Below, one piece after another: positions 23,275 through 33,284 of a stretch of DNA of 47,196 bases (position 1 is its first letter; each line of letters begins with the position of its first letter). Below the pieces are notes generated by a model. It did no database searches. It was not told the DNA's origin and was given only the letters and a program-made list of their open reading frames with translations. The DNA comes from Planctomycetota bacterium (lineage in GTDB: Bacteria; Planctomycetota; MHYJ01; WSZJ01). Location of the stretch: contig JACPRD010000034.1 of the NCBI GenBank assembly GCA_016190145.1, positions 1-47,196 of the forward strand, written 5' to 3'. The position numbers and the translations under genes were made by a program.

Positions 23275-25944
23275 ATGAGAGCGCTCCAGGCCTTCGTCCG
23301 CCTCCTGCGCTTCATGCCCACCGGGCAGTCCCTTCTCATCGGTGGCGCCTGGGCCGTTTTCTGGGCGGTCGCGTGGGGGCGGGGCGGGTTCGGGTTTTTG
23401 GAAGAGCCGCTGGGGGACGTGCTCTGGAGGGCTTCGCAGTCGCAGGAACCGACGCAGGCCGCGTGGATCGTATTTACGGACAAGGCGAGCGGGGAGCGCG
23501 GCCATTCGCCCTCGGACGCTTCGACGTGGAGGCGGGTGCTGGAGAGGGCGCGGGAGGAGGGGGTTTCGGGCGTGGTGGTGCTCGATCCGGCGGCCCGCGA
23601 CGGGCTGGCGGAGGCGCTGAAGTCGGGGCCGGTCGGCGTGCGGGTGATCGTACCTTCGCGGAGGCACGACGATCCGTTCCTGGAGGCTCCTCCGGTCATC
23701 GAGCCGTTTTTTCCGCCGGAGCTGGGCGTGCCTGCGGACCGGTATGTGGAGGGGCTGCTCGATCTCCGGCCGGACGAGGACGGAACGTGGAGGCGGTCGG
23801 ACCTGCGGGACGCGGGCGGAAGGCCGACGCTGCTCGGGCTCCTGGCGCCGGCCGGGCTGCTGGCGGCGGGCGAACTCCGTCACACGCTGTCCGGGCGCGC
23901 GGGAGTCGAGTCGCGGATTTCGCTGTGGAGGATCGCCACGAAGGACCTGACGGGGCAGTGGGGGGGCGGGACCTGGATCGTGGCGCCCGAGGCGGCGCCG
24001 CGCGACGTCTGGTCGAGCGAGGGCGAGCGGCTTCCGGAAGCGCGGGCGGTGGCGCAGGTGGTGGACGGGATGAAGCGCGGGCGGTGGTACACGGAGGCGC
24101 CGGCGTGGGGGGTGGGCCTGCTGCTGCTGGCGCTGTTCCTCGGGGCCTGGTCGGCGGCGGTCAAGATGGCGCCGATTCGCGGGCTGGCGGTCGTGGGCGT
24201 CGCCTGCGCGGCGGTCGTGGGGGCGGCCTGGGCGCTCCGGGCGGGGGCGCTCTGGTTTCTGCCGATCGTGCCGCTCGTGCCGACGGCGGCCGCCGGCTAT
24301 CTCTGCGGACTCGCGGAGAGGCACCGGTTGCTGCGGCGCGGCATGGCGGAACTCCTTCTCAGGCTCGGGCGCAGCCGCGTCCTCAACCCCATCCTCTCCC
24401 GGCCGACGTCCGACGAGCACGACGTCGGGGCGTTCCGCGCCCTCCTCGACCTCGACGCCGCCGCGGTCCTGACCGACGACCCGGACAGGCCGCTCGTCGC
24501 GCTCGCGACGCGCGAGGACCGCGCGGATCTCTGGGACTGGTTCACGCCGGGCGCGCGGACGCTTGTCGGCGAGCTGCAGTCCAGACGGGAACGCCCCCTC
24601 TTCTACGTCGCGCCCGACATCGGCCCGAAAGTCATCCTCGAGAACATCGCGCGACGGAACGGGCGATCCACCTGGCTCGCGATCGTCGCGCGCGGCGATC
24701 CCGAGGCGTGGTGGCAGGACAACCGCGCGATGGTCCTCAAGGCGATGGTTCCCCTCGGCTCGATCGGCCCCGCGGCCCCGCGCCCCGAAGGCCAGATGCC
24801 CGTCGAGCAGATCGCCGTCCCCGAAAACCAGCTCAAGGTCCTCCGCTCGACCGTGGACCAGACCGAGCTCGAACGCACCTTCCTCCTCGGATTCCTCGAC
24901 CGCCTGAGCGAGGGCGTTCTCGTCTGCGACCTCGTCGGACGCGCCCTCATTTACAACAAGCGCTTCCAGAAGATGGCGGAAGAGCTCGGCGTGGACCTGG
25001 AGAATCCGATGATCGCGTTCCTGAAGACGATTTCGAGCCACACGGACGAGCAGGTGTGGCAGTCGATTTCGCAGGCGCTGCGAAGCGGCGCGCGGTGGAC
25101 GCTGTACGCCTCGGTACAGAAGCACCCGGTGCGGCACTACATGTCGAACCTTGTGCGGCTCGAGCTGGGGGGCGGCGAGAGCGGCGGCGGCGTGCAGGGG
25201 GCCTCCGACGTCATCGCGCTGGTGGTGACGGAGGTGAGCGACCTGTACGAGGCGGAGCGGCTGAAGAGCGAGCTGCTGGAGCATTTCGTGCACGACGTGC
25301 GGAACGCGGTGACGATCATCGCGCAGTCGGCGGAGGAGGTTTCGGAGATCGTATCGGACGAGTCGGTGAAGCCGGATCTCGAGATGATCCGGGACCAGGC
25401 GATGGGGATTGCGGAGCGGTTCAAGCGGATGTCGTCGCTGGCGGGGATCAGCGCGGAGAAGATCGCGGACGAGCTGACGCCGTCGGACCTGGTGGCGGAG
25501 GCGAAGCGGGCGATGAGCGCGGCGGCGGCGATGGCGGAGCAGCTGGGGATCATCCTGGCGTACGACGGGCAGACGGTCGTGCCGTTCGCCGTCGTGCGGC
25601 CGAGCTCGCTGCGGGCGGCGCTTCTGATGGTGATCGAGCAGGCGCTGGCGTCGAGTCCGCGCGGATCGACGGTGACGATCGGGGCGCAGGACGAGGGGCA
25701 GGAGGTGGTGGTGAAGGTGAACGATCCGGGGTGGAGTCCGATGTTTGCGATCTCGCGGATGCGGAGCGCGATTCCGACGGGGACGACGATGAAGTACGCG
25801 GCCGAGGACGGGCTGCAGAAGTCGGTGGGGGAGGCGGGGGGGCGGATTGCGATGGATTTCGACGAGGCGGTGGGGACGAGCGTGAAGCTGGCGTTTCCGA
25901 AGGTGTCGAACCGTCTCGAAGGCGGGGAGTCGGCGGCGGGATAG
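23275..25944 (+). CDS. CHASE2 sensor histidine kinase with degenerate ATPase domain
   Basis: The protein has 889 residues. After one N-terminal membrane segment (about 18-36) comes an extracytoplasmic CHASE2-like domain (about 40-270; IVFTDKASGE, VVVLDPAARDG). Three closely spaced membrane segments (about 278-345), typical of CHASE2 proteins, follow. A GAF-like region spans about 365-520, a PAS-like region about 535-650 (GVLVCDLVGRALIYNKRFQ), and the H-box is LEHFVHDVRNAVTII with H673. The C-terminal HATPase region lacks a recognisable N-box (LLMVIEQALASSPRG) and its G1-like motif is VKVNDPGWSPM near 817. Catalysis is therefore doubtful, and it may be a binding-only partner of the lone receiver. 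The CapC-like gene follows 30 bases later. Confidence 0.82.
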   Translation: MRALQAFVRLLRFMPTGQSLLIGGAWAVFWAVAWGRGGFGFLEEPLGDVLWRASQSQEPTQAAWIVFTDKASGERGHSPSDASTWRRVLERAREEGVSGVVVLDPAARDGLAEALKSGPVGVRVIVPSRRHDDPFLEAPPVIEPFFPPELGVPADRYVEGLLDLRPDEDGTWRRSDLRDAGGRPTLLGLLAPAGLLAAGELRHTLSGRAGVESRISLWRIATKDLTGQWGGGTWIVAPEAAPRDVWSSEGERLPEARAVAQVVDGMKRGRWYTEAPAWGVGLLLLALFLGAWSAAVKMAPIRGLAVVGVACAAVVGAAWALRAGALWFLPIVPLVPTAAAGYLCGLAERHRLLRRGMAELLLRLGRSRVLNPILSRPTSDEHDVGAFRALLDLDAAAVLTDDPDRPLVALATREDRADLWDWFTPGARTLVGELQSRRERPLFYVAPDIGPKVILENIARRNGRSTWLAIVARGDPEAWWQDNRAMVLKAMVPLGSIGPAAPRPEGQMPVEQIAVPENQLKVLRSTVDQTELERTFLLGFLDRLSEGVLVCDLVGRALIYNKRFQKMAEELGVDLENPMIAFLKTISSHTDEQVWQSISQALRSGARWTLYASVQKHPVRHYMSNLVRLELGGGESGGGVQGASDVIALVVTEVSDLYEAERLKSELLEHFVHDVRNAVTIIAQSAEEVSEIVSDESVKPDLEMIRDQAMGIAERFKRMSSLAGISAEKIADELTPSDLVAEAKRAMSAAAAMAEQLGIILAYDGQTVVPFAVVRPSSLRAALLMVIEQALASSPRGSTVTIGAQDEGQEVVVKVNDPGWSPMFAISRMRSAIPTGTTMKYAAEDGLQKSVGEAGGRIAMDFDEAVGTSVKLAFPKVSNRLEGGESAAG

Positions 25945-25974
25945 CGTTCACACGGAGGAGAGGGCCGGACAACC

Positions 25975-28900
25975 ATGCTGCCCATCTTCAGTCCGAACGG
26001 GATGCAGCACTCGCTCGTCATCTCCGTCTTCATCGGGATGCTCATCACGTCCCTGATGTTCGAGAGATACGGCTGGGTCTTTTCCGGGCTGGTGGTGCCG
26101 GGGTATCTGGCGCCGATCTTCAAGATCTACCCGATGTCCGGGCTGACGATTCTGTTCGAGGCCACGGTGACGGCGCTGATCGTGAAGGGCATTTCGAATT
26201 CGGCGTGGCGGCTCCGGACGCACACGCCGCTGTTCGGGCGGGAGCGTTTTTTCGCGGTGGTGCTGACGGCGCTCGTGGTCCGGCTCGTGCTCGAGGAATT
26301 CCTGCTGCCGTATGCGGTCACGACGCTCTTTCCGGGACGCACGGACATTCTGTCGCGGGTGCGCGACTTCGGCGCGATCGGGCTCGTGGTCGTCCCGCTC
26401 ACGGCGAACCTGCTCTGGAAGCCCGGGATACCGAAGGGGCTGATGCAGGTGATGTTCTGCACGCTCGCGACGCTCGCGGTCCTGCAGGTGTTTCTGGTTC
26501 CTCTGACCAACTACTCGCTCGCGCAGCTCGGCACGGTTTACGAGGACGTGTCGCTCGATTTCGGGGCATCGGCGAAGCTCCAGATGTTCATCATCGCGGG
26601 GTGCCTGCTGGCCGCGCGCATGAACCTCCTCGAGGGCTGGGACTTCGGGGGCATCCTGCTTCCGCCGCTCATCGCGATTTCGCTGCTGCAGCCGACGCGG
26701 CTCATCGGCACGATCGCGGAGGTCCTCCTCGTGGTCGTGGTCGGCCGCCAGGTCATCAAGCTTCCGGTCCTGAACCGGATCACCTGGGCGGGGCCGCGGC
26801 TCGTCACGTTCTGCTTCGCCGTCTGCGTGTTCATCAAGTTCGCCGCCGGGTGGTTCTTCTACCTCGTCCAGCCGCAGTGGAACGCCACCGACTTCATGGG
26901 CTTCGGCTACATCCTCTCGTCGCTGCTCGCCATCAAGCTCTGGAACAAGTCCTCGCGCACCACCCTGTGGCCCACCCTCTACGTGTCGGCCGCCACGTTC
27001 CTCGTCGGCACCACGCTCTCCTTCGGGCTCGCCGCCGGCGCCCGCTGGCTCGAACCCCGGCCGTTCAGCGGCGGCGAAGGCGCCCCGCCTCCCGCGGAAT
27101 CCGTCCCCGTCGAATTCGCCGTGCTCGAACGCCTCGCGCCCGGACTTCCGGGGACGGGACGGGAGCGGAGCGTCACGACGCGCCGCCGGATGTCGGAGGC
27201 CGCGGAGCGCTCGCTCGCGGAACTCCGATCGGGCTCGACCCCCGAACAGGTCGTCGCCGTCGCCGCCTCCCAGCTCGCCGGCACCGACGCCACCGTCCGG
27301 TTCATCCGGCCCGAGGGCGCGCCCCCCTACGCGATGATCGGGCCCGCGAATCCCGAGACCTCCGATCTCGAGACCCTTTTCCTCCGCCTCGCCGGCGGAA
27401 CCCGCACGCTCCTCATCACCGCGCCCGGCGCCGAACCCCTGCCCACCTTCCTCGCGACGGCGGCGCTCGTGAAAGAACTTCAGCCGGCGCTGATCCTGCT
27501 CTCGAACTGGGACGACCCCGCGGACCTCGACAGCGCGCCGCGGTTCGATTCGCTCGTCGCCTGGGCGCTCCGGTCGTTCCCGATGCGGCCCGTGCTCGAG
27601 GTGGAGGGAAGCGAGGATCCGGGGGCGTCGCTGGATCTCTACGGGAGCCTGCCGGACGACGTGCTCTCGGTTTCGGATCTCAAGAAAGTGATGCCGGCGC
27701 TGCAGGTGCACGCTCCTTCTCCGAACGCCGGCCGCCGGATGCGCTGGCTTTCCGCGAACGGGCGTGGGGGGTACCAGCGGCTGAAAGTGGACCTGCCGGG
27801 CGCCTCGGCGCTCCTGGTGGCGCTCGTTCCCGACGCGGGGAAGGCGGGGGAAGCGCTGGCGCCGCTGGAGAAGTACCTGGGGCCGTACCTGGAGGCGATG
27901 CAGCTCAGGAAGGCGGGGCTGACGCTGACGCCTGAGGAGTGGACGAAGGCGCGCCTGATCGTGCTGAAGGCCGGGCTGCTGCGGCTGATGGCGACCGCCC
28001 AGGACGCTTCGAAATCGAGGCCCGTCACGGCCGAAGAGCTCACGCCGATGAATTTTCTCGCGCGCGTCCTCGGGCTCGAGATCGACCTGCTCGAGGAACC
28101 GGGCGGGGAGCGGCGGTTCCTGGTGCTGCGCAACCGGCTGGGCGAGCTGGAGCTGGACGGGCTCGTCGTCTTCACGCTCGGCGAGTGGCAGGAGCTGCAC
28201 GTCGAGGTCCCTTCGCCCCGGAAGTTCCCGAACGCCCACCGGCTGGGGACGCAGATTTTTCTCGCCGGGCGGTGCCGCGCCCTCACGATCGGCGGGATCG
28301 GATCGCCCGAGACGGGGCTGCTTTCCGCCTCCGCCTCCGGCGAGCTCGACCGGATGAGCATGTTCCACATCGGCCACCAGGTCCTGGTCGAGAGGGCCTC
28401 CGTGGCGGGAGTCCCGCCGCCGCGCGTCCTCCAGGTGCGGGGCCGGAATCTGCCCGAGGAGGGCAACGACGGCATCCTCGTTCCGCCGGACGTCGCGCTT
28501 CCGGACGCCGTCGCCGAGGCGGCCGAGACCGCGGCGTGGATGCGGATTTTCGAAGAGCTGGGGTGGACGATCCGGATTCAGCCTCCCGACGCCGAGAACG
28601 GGTACGACATCGGCGCCCCCCTGCAGGCCCGATACCGCAGGTTCCTGCGCTACGAGGGCATTTCGGGGCTCTGGGCGGACCCCGACGTCCGGCGCGCCCT
28701 TCGCGGGCCCAAGGACGACCCCGCCGCGATTGCCGCAATGCGTCAACTGGGGTGCGCCGACGGCGGGACGAGCCTCGTGGCTCTCTGGCGCGCGGCGGGA
28801 TACGAGCCGGCGAAGGAAGTTCCCGTCACGGTCCGCGAAGCGCTCGACGGCGTCGCGGCGTACGCGCGGACGGGCAACCTCGCGGAGCTCGCGGCCGGGC

Positions 28901-29124
28901 TCGAGGCGGCCCGCGCGGCGGGATGGAAGGACACCGTCGTGATGGACGTCGACGCCGAGGTCCCGCTTCTCGTGTTCGAAACCGCGACGGGCTCGGAAAT
29001 CGTCGTCGTCAACCTCGCCGCCACCACCGTCCGCGGGCAGGAGCTCCAGCCCTCCGGCCGCGCCGCCACCCTCGACGCCCTCCTCCGCCTCCGCAAGTTC
29101 TACCTCGTGGGGAGGCGCCCGTGA
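25975..29124 (+). CDS. CapC/PgsC-like membrane protein with duplicated core and large extracytoplasmic extension
   Basis: The protein has 1049 residues; B. subtilis PgsC has about 149. Residues 10-190 form one CapC unit with GLVVPGYLAPIFK (39-51) and DFGAIGLVVVPLTANLLWKPG. Residues 195-355 look like a second, diverged unit (FGGILLPPLIAISLLQP near 223, DFMGFGYILSSLLAIKLWNK). The remaining ~690 residues are soluble and probably extracytoplasmic. Within them, EVPSPRKFPNAHRLGTQIF (near 743) followed by MSMFHIGHQVL (near 793) looks like a metal-site-like Glu/His pattern, but I cannot assign a family. CapC is the membrane partner of the CapB ligase. GGAGGAG (25954) precedes ATG 25975. The TGA overlaps the next GTG. 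Confidence 0.8.
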   Translation: MLPIFSPNGMQHSLVISVFIGMLITSLMFERYGWVFSGLVVPGYLAPIFKIYPMSGLTILFEATVTALIVKGISNSAWRLRTHTPLFGRERFFAVVLTALVVRLVLEEFLLPYAVTTLFPGRTDILSRVRDFGAIGLVVVPLTANLLWKPGIPKGLMQVMFCTLATLAVLQVFLVPLTNYSLAQLGTVYEDVSLDFGASAKLQMFIIAGCLLAARMNLLEGWDFGGILLPPLIAISLLQPTRLIGTIAEVLLVVVVGRQVIKLPVLNRITWAGPRLVTFCFAVCVFIKFAAGWFFYLVQPQWNATDFMGFGYILSSLLAIKLWNKSSRTTLWPTLYVSAATFLVGTTLSFGLAAGARWLEPRPFSGGEGAPPPAESVPVEFAVLERLAPGLPGTGRERSVTTRRRMSEAAERSLAELRSGSTPEQVVAVAASQLAGTDATVRFIRPEGAPPYAMIGPANPETSDLETLFLRLAGGTRTLLITAPGAEPLPTFLATAALVKELQPALILLSNWDDPADLDSAPRFDSLVAWALRSFPMRPVLEVEGSEDPGASLDLYGSLPDDVLSVSDLKKVMPALQVHAPSPNAGRRMRWLSANGRGGYQRLKVDLPGASALLVALVPDAGKAGEALAPLEKYLGPYLEAMQLRKAGLTLTPEEWTKARLIVLKAGLLRLMATAQDASKSRPVTAEELTPMNFLARVLGLEIDLLEEPGGERRFLVLRNRLGELELDGLVVFTLGEWQELHVEVPSPRKFPNAHRLGTQIFLAGRCRALTIGGIGSPETGLLSASASGELDRMSMFHIGHQVLVERASVAGVPPPRVLQVRGRNLPEEGNDGILVPPDVALPDAVAEAAETAAWMRIFEELGWTIRIQPPDAENGYDIGAPLQARYRRFLRYEGISGLWADPDVRRALRGPKDDPAAIAAMRQLGCADGGTSLVALWRAAGYEPAKEVPVTVREALDGVAAYARTGNLAELAAGLEAARAAGWKDTVVMDVDAEVPLLVFETATGSEIVVVNLAATTVRGQELQPSGRAATLDALLRLRKFYLVGRRP

Positions 29125-32100
29125 GATTCGACGCGCGCCCCGTCGTCCGCCGCAGGCTCACCCCGAAACACCTGGCCCTCACCGCCGCGCTCGCGGCGGG
29201 CCTCACCCTCGCCGCCCTCGCCGCGGTCCAGCTCTACCTCCGCGAAAAAGCCGTCGCGAAAGTCGAGGCCGAACAGCTCCAGCGGCGCCTCTTCTATGTC
29301 CTCACACCCGGAGAGACGATCTCCGTCGCCGCGGCCGACGTCTCCGACCGCCTCATCGCCTCCATGGTCGTCAGAAACCGCCTTCCACGCACCGACGTGC
29401 ACCTCAAGATCGAATGGCACGACCGCGACGGCCACCTCCTCGCTCCCTCCCCCCCTCGCACCTGGCGCCGCTCCATCACCGAAAAGACCGCCACCACCGG
29501 CGCCGAGTCCCTCGAACGCTACCTCCTCCCCGGCGGCGACCCCCTCGCAGGGCCGCGAAACCTCACGCTCCGAAGAGACGATTTCCCCAGCGGCACCCAC
29601 ACCGTCACGTTCCAGCTCCTCGCCCCCGCCGACGTCCCCGTCTTCGTCCGCTTCTATACCCGGGCCCAGCTCCAGCCCGGCGCCCAGCACCAGGAGTCGG
29701 CCCTGCTCGAAAAACGCGAGCGGCGCCTGGAAGCGCGGACGGCGCTTCCCAGCTCCCTCGCCCCGCAGGAATTGCTCGACCGGCTCACGGGCTGGAAGTG
29801 GAACACGGTGGCGGCGGAGGGAGCCTCGAGGCAGCTTCACCTGTTCCGCCGCGAAATGCAGGGCGACGAGGCGGACGAAGGGGGGGAGGACGAGGCGCCG
29901 GCGGTGGAGGGCCTGCGGGTGGGGCCGGCGAAGCCGCTGGCGTTTCCGATCCTGGTCGGCGGGGACTACGAGCTGCGGCGGGTGGAGGGAGGCGAGGGGG
30001 AGATCGAGGTCGAGCGGCGGGTGCCGGGGAAGCTGCCGGAGCGCGAGCGCGTGCTGGCGCGGGCGGAGGATCTGATCTGGAAGGGCTCGCTGGGGTCGCC
30101 CTCGACGCTCGTCGTTCGGAAGGAGCAGGGGCAGGTGATGAAGGTCCGGCTGCTGCTCGTGCCGCCGGGCGGGCTGGAGCCTCTCTGGGTTCCCTCGGCG
30201 ACGAACCCGTCGGTGTCGTGGCTGATCGGGCCTGCGGCGGAGGTGAAGCGGCTGCGGGCGCTGGCCGCGGCGGTGCCGCCGCGCGAGGTAGAGGGGGCGG
30301 AGGCGCTGAGGTTCGAATTCAGTCCGCGCGCCGCGGAACGGATGCCGACGCTCCGGCTCCGCGTGCGGGCGGTGCACGGGGCCGGCGAGGTCCCGCCGCT
30401 TTCCGTGGCGCTGCGGTACCGGATCGGCGGCGCGGGCCGGCTCGCGCTCGCGGAGGAGCGCCTGGAGGTCCCGCTCTCGCCCGGCGATCTCGAGCGCATC
30501 CCGATGGCGTGGGGCGCGCCCGACCTGGAGGAGCCGGGGGTCGCGGGGCGCCCGACGTACGCCGTGACGGGACCGGGGGATCTCTACATCGACGTGCCCG
30601 ACGAGGCGCGGTTCGTGGAGGTGCGCGCGGAGGCGCCGGCGCTCGTGATCCCGACGCACACGGTGCCGGGCCTGCGCCCGACGCTGGCCGTGCCCGAGGA
30701 GTCGCCGGACCGCACGCTGTGCTGGCTCGATCCCGAGTCGCCCGACGACGCGCGCGTCTGGCACTACCTCCGCCCCGCCAACGAGCCCGCGCTCCGCTCC
30801 GCCGCGGCCGCCGTCGTCGTCGACATCCCGATGCCGCCCGTCGCGCCGCCTCTTCGCGGCGCCGCCTCCGCCGACGCCCTCTGGGACCGCGAGGCGGCGA
30901 TGCCGCACCGGCACGCGGGAAGCGCCCTCGCGCTCTGGCCGGCGCGGCCGCGCGGGGCGATCGCGAAGACGCGGCTGTTCCCGTGGAGCGCGCCCTGGCC
31001 GGGGTCCGCGTACCGGCCGCTTCCCATGGACGAAATCCCCGTCTCCGTGCTGTACGAGCCGGGGCTGCCGGATCCGGCGGACGTGCTGGTGCCGGACGGG
31101 GCCGGCGTGCTGAGGCGCTGGCCGTTCGTCGCGGGGCCGTGGCGTCCGGGGACGGTCTGGATCAACCGTCCCGCGCCGGGCGATCTCAATCCCGACCCGC
31201 GGCTCGCCGCGATGCTCCGACGCGCGTGGCGGGCGCTTCCCGACGTCTCCGCCGCGTTCGAGATCGAGCACGACGGGGTGGAGACGTGGGTGTCGGTGAA
31301 CGCGCAGTTTGAGGGACCGCAGGCGGCGCTTCTGGACGTGGACATCGAGGCGCCGACGTGGGCGACGCGGCGGCGCGCGTGGGTGGGCAACCGGACGGAT
31401 CCCGCGCGGCGGATCGCGGGGGCGGAGGCGGTCGGACCGCAGGCGGTGTTCGTGGATTCGGCGCCCGCGCTCGCCGGTGCCGTGGTGCAGACGCGCGTCA
31501 GGCTCGGGCCCGACCTGCCGTCGGGTACGTACGTGCTGCGCGTCCGCCCGGCGGCCGGGTCGGTCTGGCTCTCGGCGGGCGTCTCGCGGCTCGGCGGGCG
31601 CCTTCTGCAGAACGGCACCGCCTGGACGTACCGCACGGAGGGACTCGGAGGGAAGAGGCTCGGCATCACGTCTCCCGGACGCGATCCGGCGCGGGATCTC
31701 ATGGTGGAAGCGGTGATTCCGGGGCGCGGGCCGTCGCGGCTTCCGCTCGAGCCGATGATGAACCAGTGGACGATTCCGGTGCCGGCGGACTGCATCGCGC
31801 TGCGCGTTCGCTGCGTCTCGGCGGGACCCGGGCCGGTCGCGATCACGCTCGAACGGCCCGGCGCGCCCCGGCCGCTGCCACTTCCCACCGCGGAGTCCCG
31901 CGACGAGTGGCGCACGCTGGTGCCGGGGATTCACGACGTGTACCGCAATCCGGGGCTGGGGGCGGAGCGGGCGCGGTTCCGGCTGCTGTGGGAGGCGCGC
32001 GACGTTCTGGCGCCGCCGCCGCTCGACGCGGTCGAAGTGACCTTGGGGGGACCGGGCGGGCGCGCGCCGCTCGCGTTCGTGCCGCGCTGGATCCGCGATC

Positions 32101-33284
32101 CGCGCGCGTTCGACGCGGAGCGGCCCGCGGCGCTTCTGTGGACGTCGGCGGCGATCGAAGTGGAGATACCGGGCGGGGGAAGCGACGCGGCGGTGCGGGT
32201 GCTGGCGGACGGGTTCTGGGTGCGGTGGGAGAGGAAGTCGGGGCCGCCGGCGCACGTGGCGATCCACACGAACGGGTCGCCGGACTTCTTCCCGTGGACG
32301 TCGTTCCTGACGCGGACGCGGCGGGCGACGGGGCTCTGGGACGAGGAGCCGCGGACGGACTACGTGTGGCCGGCGCGCGAGACGTGGACGACTCCGTGGG
32401 AGTACTCGGACGGGCCGTCGCGCGAGTGGCCGGAGCTTCCGCTGGTCGCGCAGGACGTGACGGTCCTCGGCGTGACGGAGCAGTTCGAGCTCACGCGTCC
32501 GGCGGCCTGGCGGAAACCCGACAATCGCCCCGGTCCGCTCTGGCGGCCGCTTCCACTCGGCGCCGAGACGCCGGCGCAGGTGGGGGACGCGCTCGGGCGG
32601 GCGAAGTTCGGGTCGCTCCGGCTGATGTACCAGGACGCGGCGATCGACGGGGACCGCGCGAGCGCGGTGGAGATTCTGGTGGACGGGCGTCCGGCGCTCA
32701 CGGAGACGCTGTTCCGGGCGCGCGGGGAGGTATCGGTTTCGGGGCTCGCTGCGGGGCGGCACCAGGTGCTCCTCCGGCCGGCGGCCGGCATTGCGGCGTA
32801 CCGGTGCGGGCAGTGGCGCGTGCGGACGGTGGATCTGCCGGCGGAGGGGGACTGGCAGATTTCCTCCGTGTGGAAGGCGCGCGGGGCGGGGGAGGTGGTG
32901 TTCGAAGCGTGGAGGCCGTTGTCGGGGGAGCAGGCGGTGGTGGAGGTTCTCTCGGCGCGGCCGCGGGACGCGCTGTGGAAATTCTGGTCGTTCCGGTGGG
33001 AAGCGGAGGTTTCGGTGGGCGGGCTCCGGGCGTGGATTCCGCGCGGGCCGGAGCGGCACTGGGTGTCGCCTTCCGCCGGGGTTGACGCAGTGCGTTATGG
33101 CGCCGACGGCGCCGCCTGGACTCCGGCGTTCCGGATGGCCTGGGAACTCGAGCCGCTGGCGGGCGCGCGGCGCGTCCGAGGCCGCCTGCGGGGCCCGCTC
33201 GCGGCCGGCGACGCCGTGCACCTGTTCCGCATGTCCCTCGAGGGCGGGCCGCTGTCCGGCGTGGACGAGGTCAGAAAACGGTGA
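29121..33284 (+). CDS. Giant membrane-anchored extracytoplasmic protein of the Cap-like operon
   Basis: The protein has 1387 residues. A basic N-terminus and one hydrophobic segment (about 16-40, LALTAALAAGLTLAALAAVQ) look like an uncleaved signal anchor, leaving about 1340 residues in the periplasm. Most of it is beta-rich with repeated patterns of short strands (for example LPSGTYVLRVRPA, LAAGRHQVLLRPAAG, VPADCIALRVRC), suggesting several beta-sandwich modules. Trp and Pro are common and Cys rare. I do not recognise any family. The GTG start overlaps the preceding TGA (GTGA), as does its stop with the next GTG. By position it may bridge the inner-membrane CapC-like protein and the outer-membrane protein encoded next. 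Confidence 0.72.
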   Translation: MRFDARPVVRRRLTPKHLALTAALAAGLTLAALAAVQLYLREKAVAKVEAEQLQRRLFYVLTPGETISVAAADVSDRLIASMVVRNRLPRTDVHLKIEWHDRDGHLLAPSPPRTWRRSITEKTATTGAESLERYLLPGGDPLAGPRNLTLRRDDFPSGTHTVTFQLLAPADVPVFVRFYTRAQLQPGAQHQESALLEKRERRLEARTALPSSLAPQELLDRLTGWKWNTVAAEGASRQLHLFRREMQGDEADEGGEDEAPAVEGLRVGPAKPLAFPILVGGDYELRRVEGGEGEIEVERRVPGKLPERERVLARAEDLIWKGSLGSPSTLVVRKEQGQVMKVRLLLVPPGGLEPLWVPSATNPSVSWLIGPAAEVKRLRALAAAVPPREVEGAEALRFEFSPRAAERMPTLRLRVRAVHGAGEVPPLSVALRYRIGGAGRLALAEERLEVPLSPGDLERIPMAWGAPDLEEPGVAGRPTYAVTGPGDLYIDVPDEARFVEVRAEAPALVIPTHTVPGLRPTLAVPEESPDRTLCWLDPESPDDARVWHYLRPANEPALRSAAAAVVVDIPMPPVAPPLRGAASADALWDREAAMPHRHAGSALALWPARPRGAIAKTRLFPWSAPWPGSAYRPLPMDEIPVSVLYEPGLPDPADVLVPDGAGVLRRWPFVAGPWRPGTVWINRPAPGDLNPDPRLAAMLRRAWRALPDVSAAFEIEHDGVETWVSVNAQFEGPQAALLDVDIEAPTWATRRRAWVGNRTDPARRIAGAEAVGPQAVFVDSAPALAGAVVQTRVRLGPDLPSGTYVLRVRPAAGSVWLSAGVSRLGGRLLQNGTAWTYRTEGLGGKRLGITSPGRDPARDLMVEAVIPGRGPSRLPLEPMMNQWTIPVPADCIALRVRCVSAGPGPVAITLERPGAPRPLPLPTAESRDEWRTLVPGIHDVYRNPGLGAERARFRLLWEARDVLAPPPLDAVEVTLGGPGGRAPLAFVPRWIRDPRAFDAERPAALLWTSAAIEVEIPGGGSDAAVRVLADGFWVRWERKSGPPAHVAIHTNGSPDFFPWTSFLTRTRRATGLWDEEPRTDYVWPARETWTTPWEYSDGPSREWPELPLVAQDVTVLGVTEQFELTRPAAWRKPDNRPGPLWRPLPLGAETPAQVGDALGRAKFGSLRLMYQDAAIDGDRASAVEILVDGRPALTETLFRARGEVSVSGLAAGRHQVLLRPAAGIAAYRCGQWRVRTVDLPAEGDWQISSVWKARGAGEVVFEAWRPLSGEQAVVEVLSARPRDALWKFWSFRWEAEVSVGGLRAWIPRGPERHWVSPSAGVDAVRYGADGAAWTPAFRMAWELEPLAGARRVRGRLRGPLAAGDAVHLFRMSLEGGPLSGVDEVRKR

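Noticed and set aside
25948-28746. Long minus-strand frame opposite the CapC-like gene
   Set aside because: It is low-complexity and His/Arg/Glu-rich with no motifs, and the plus strand carries recognisable CapC motifs.
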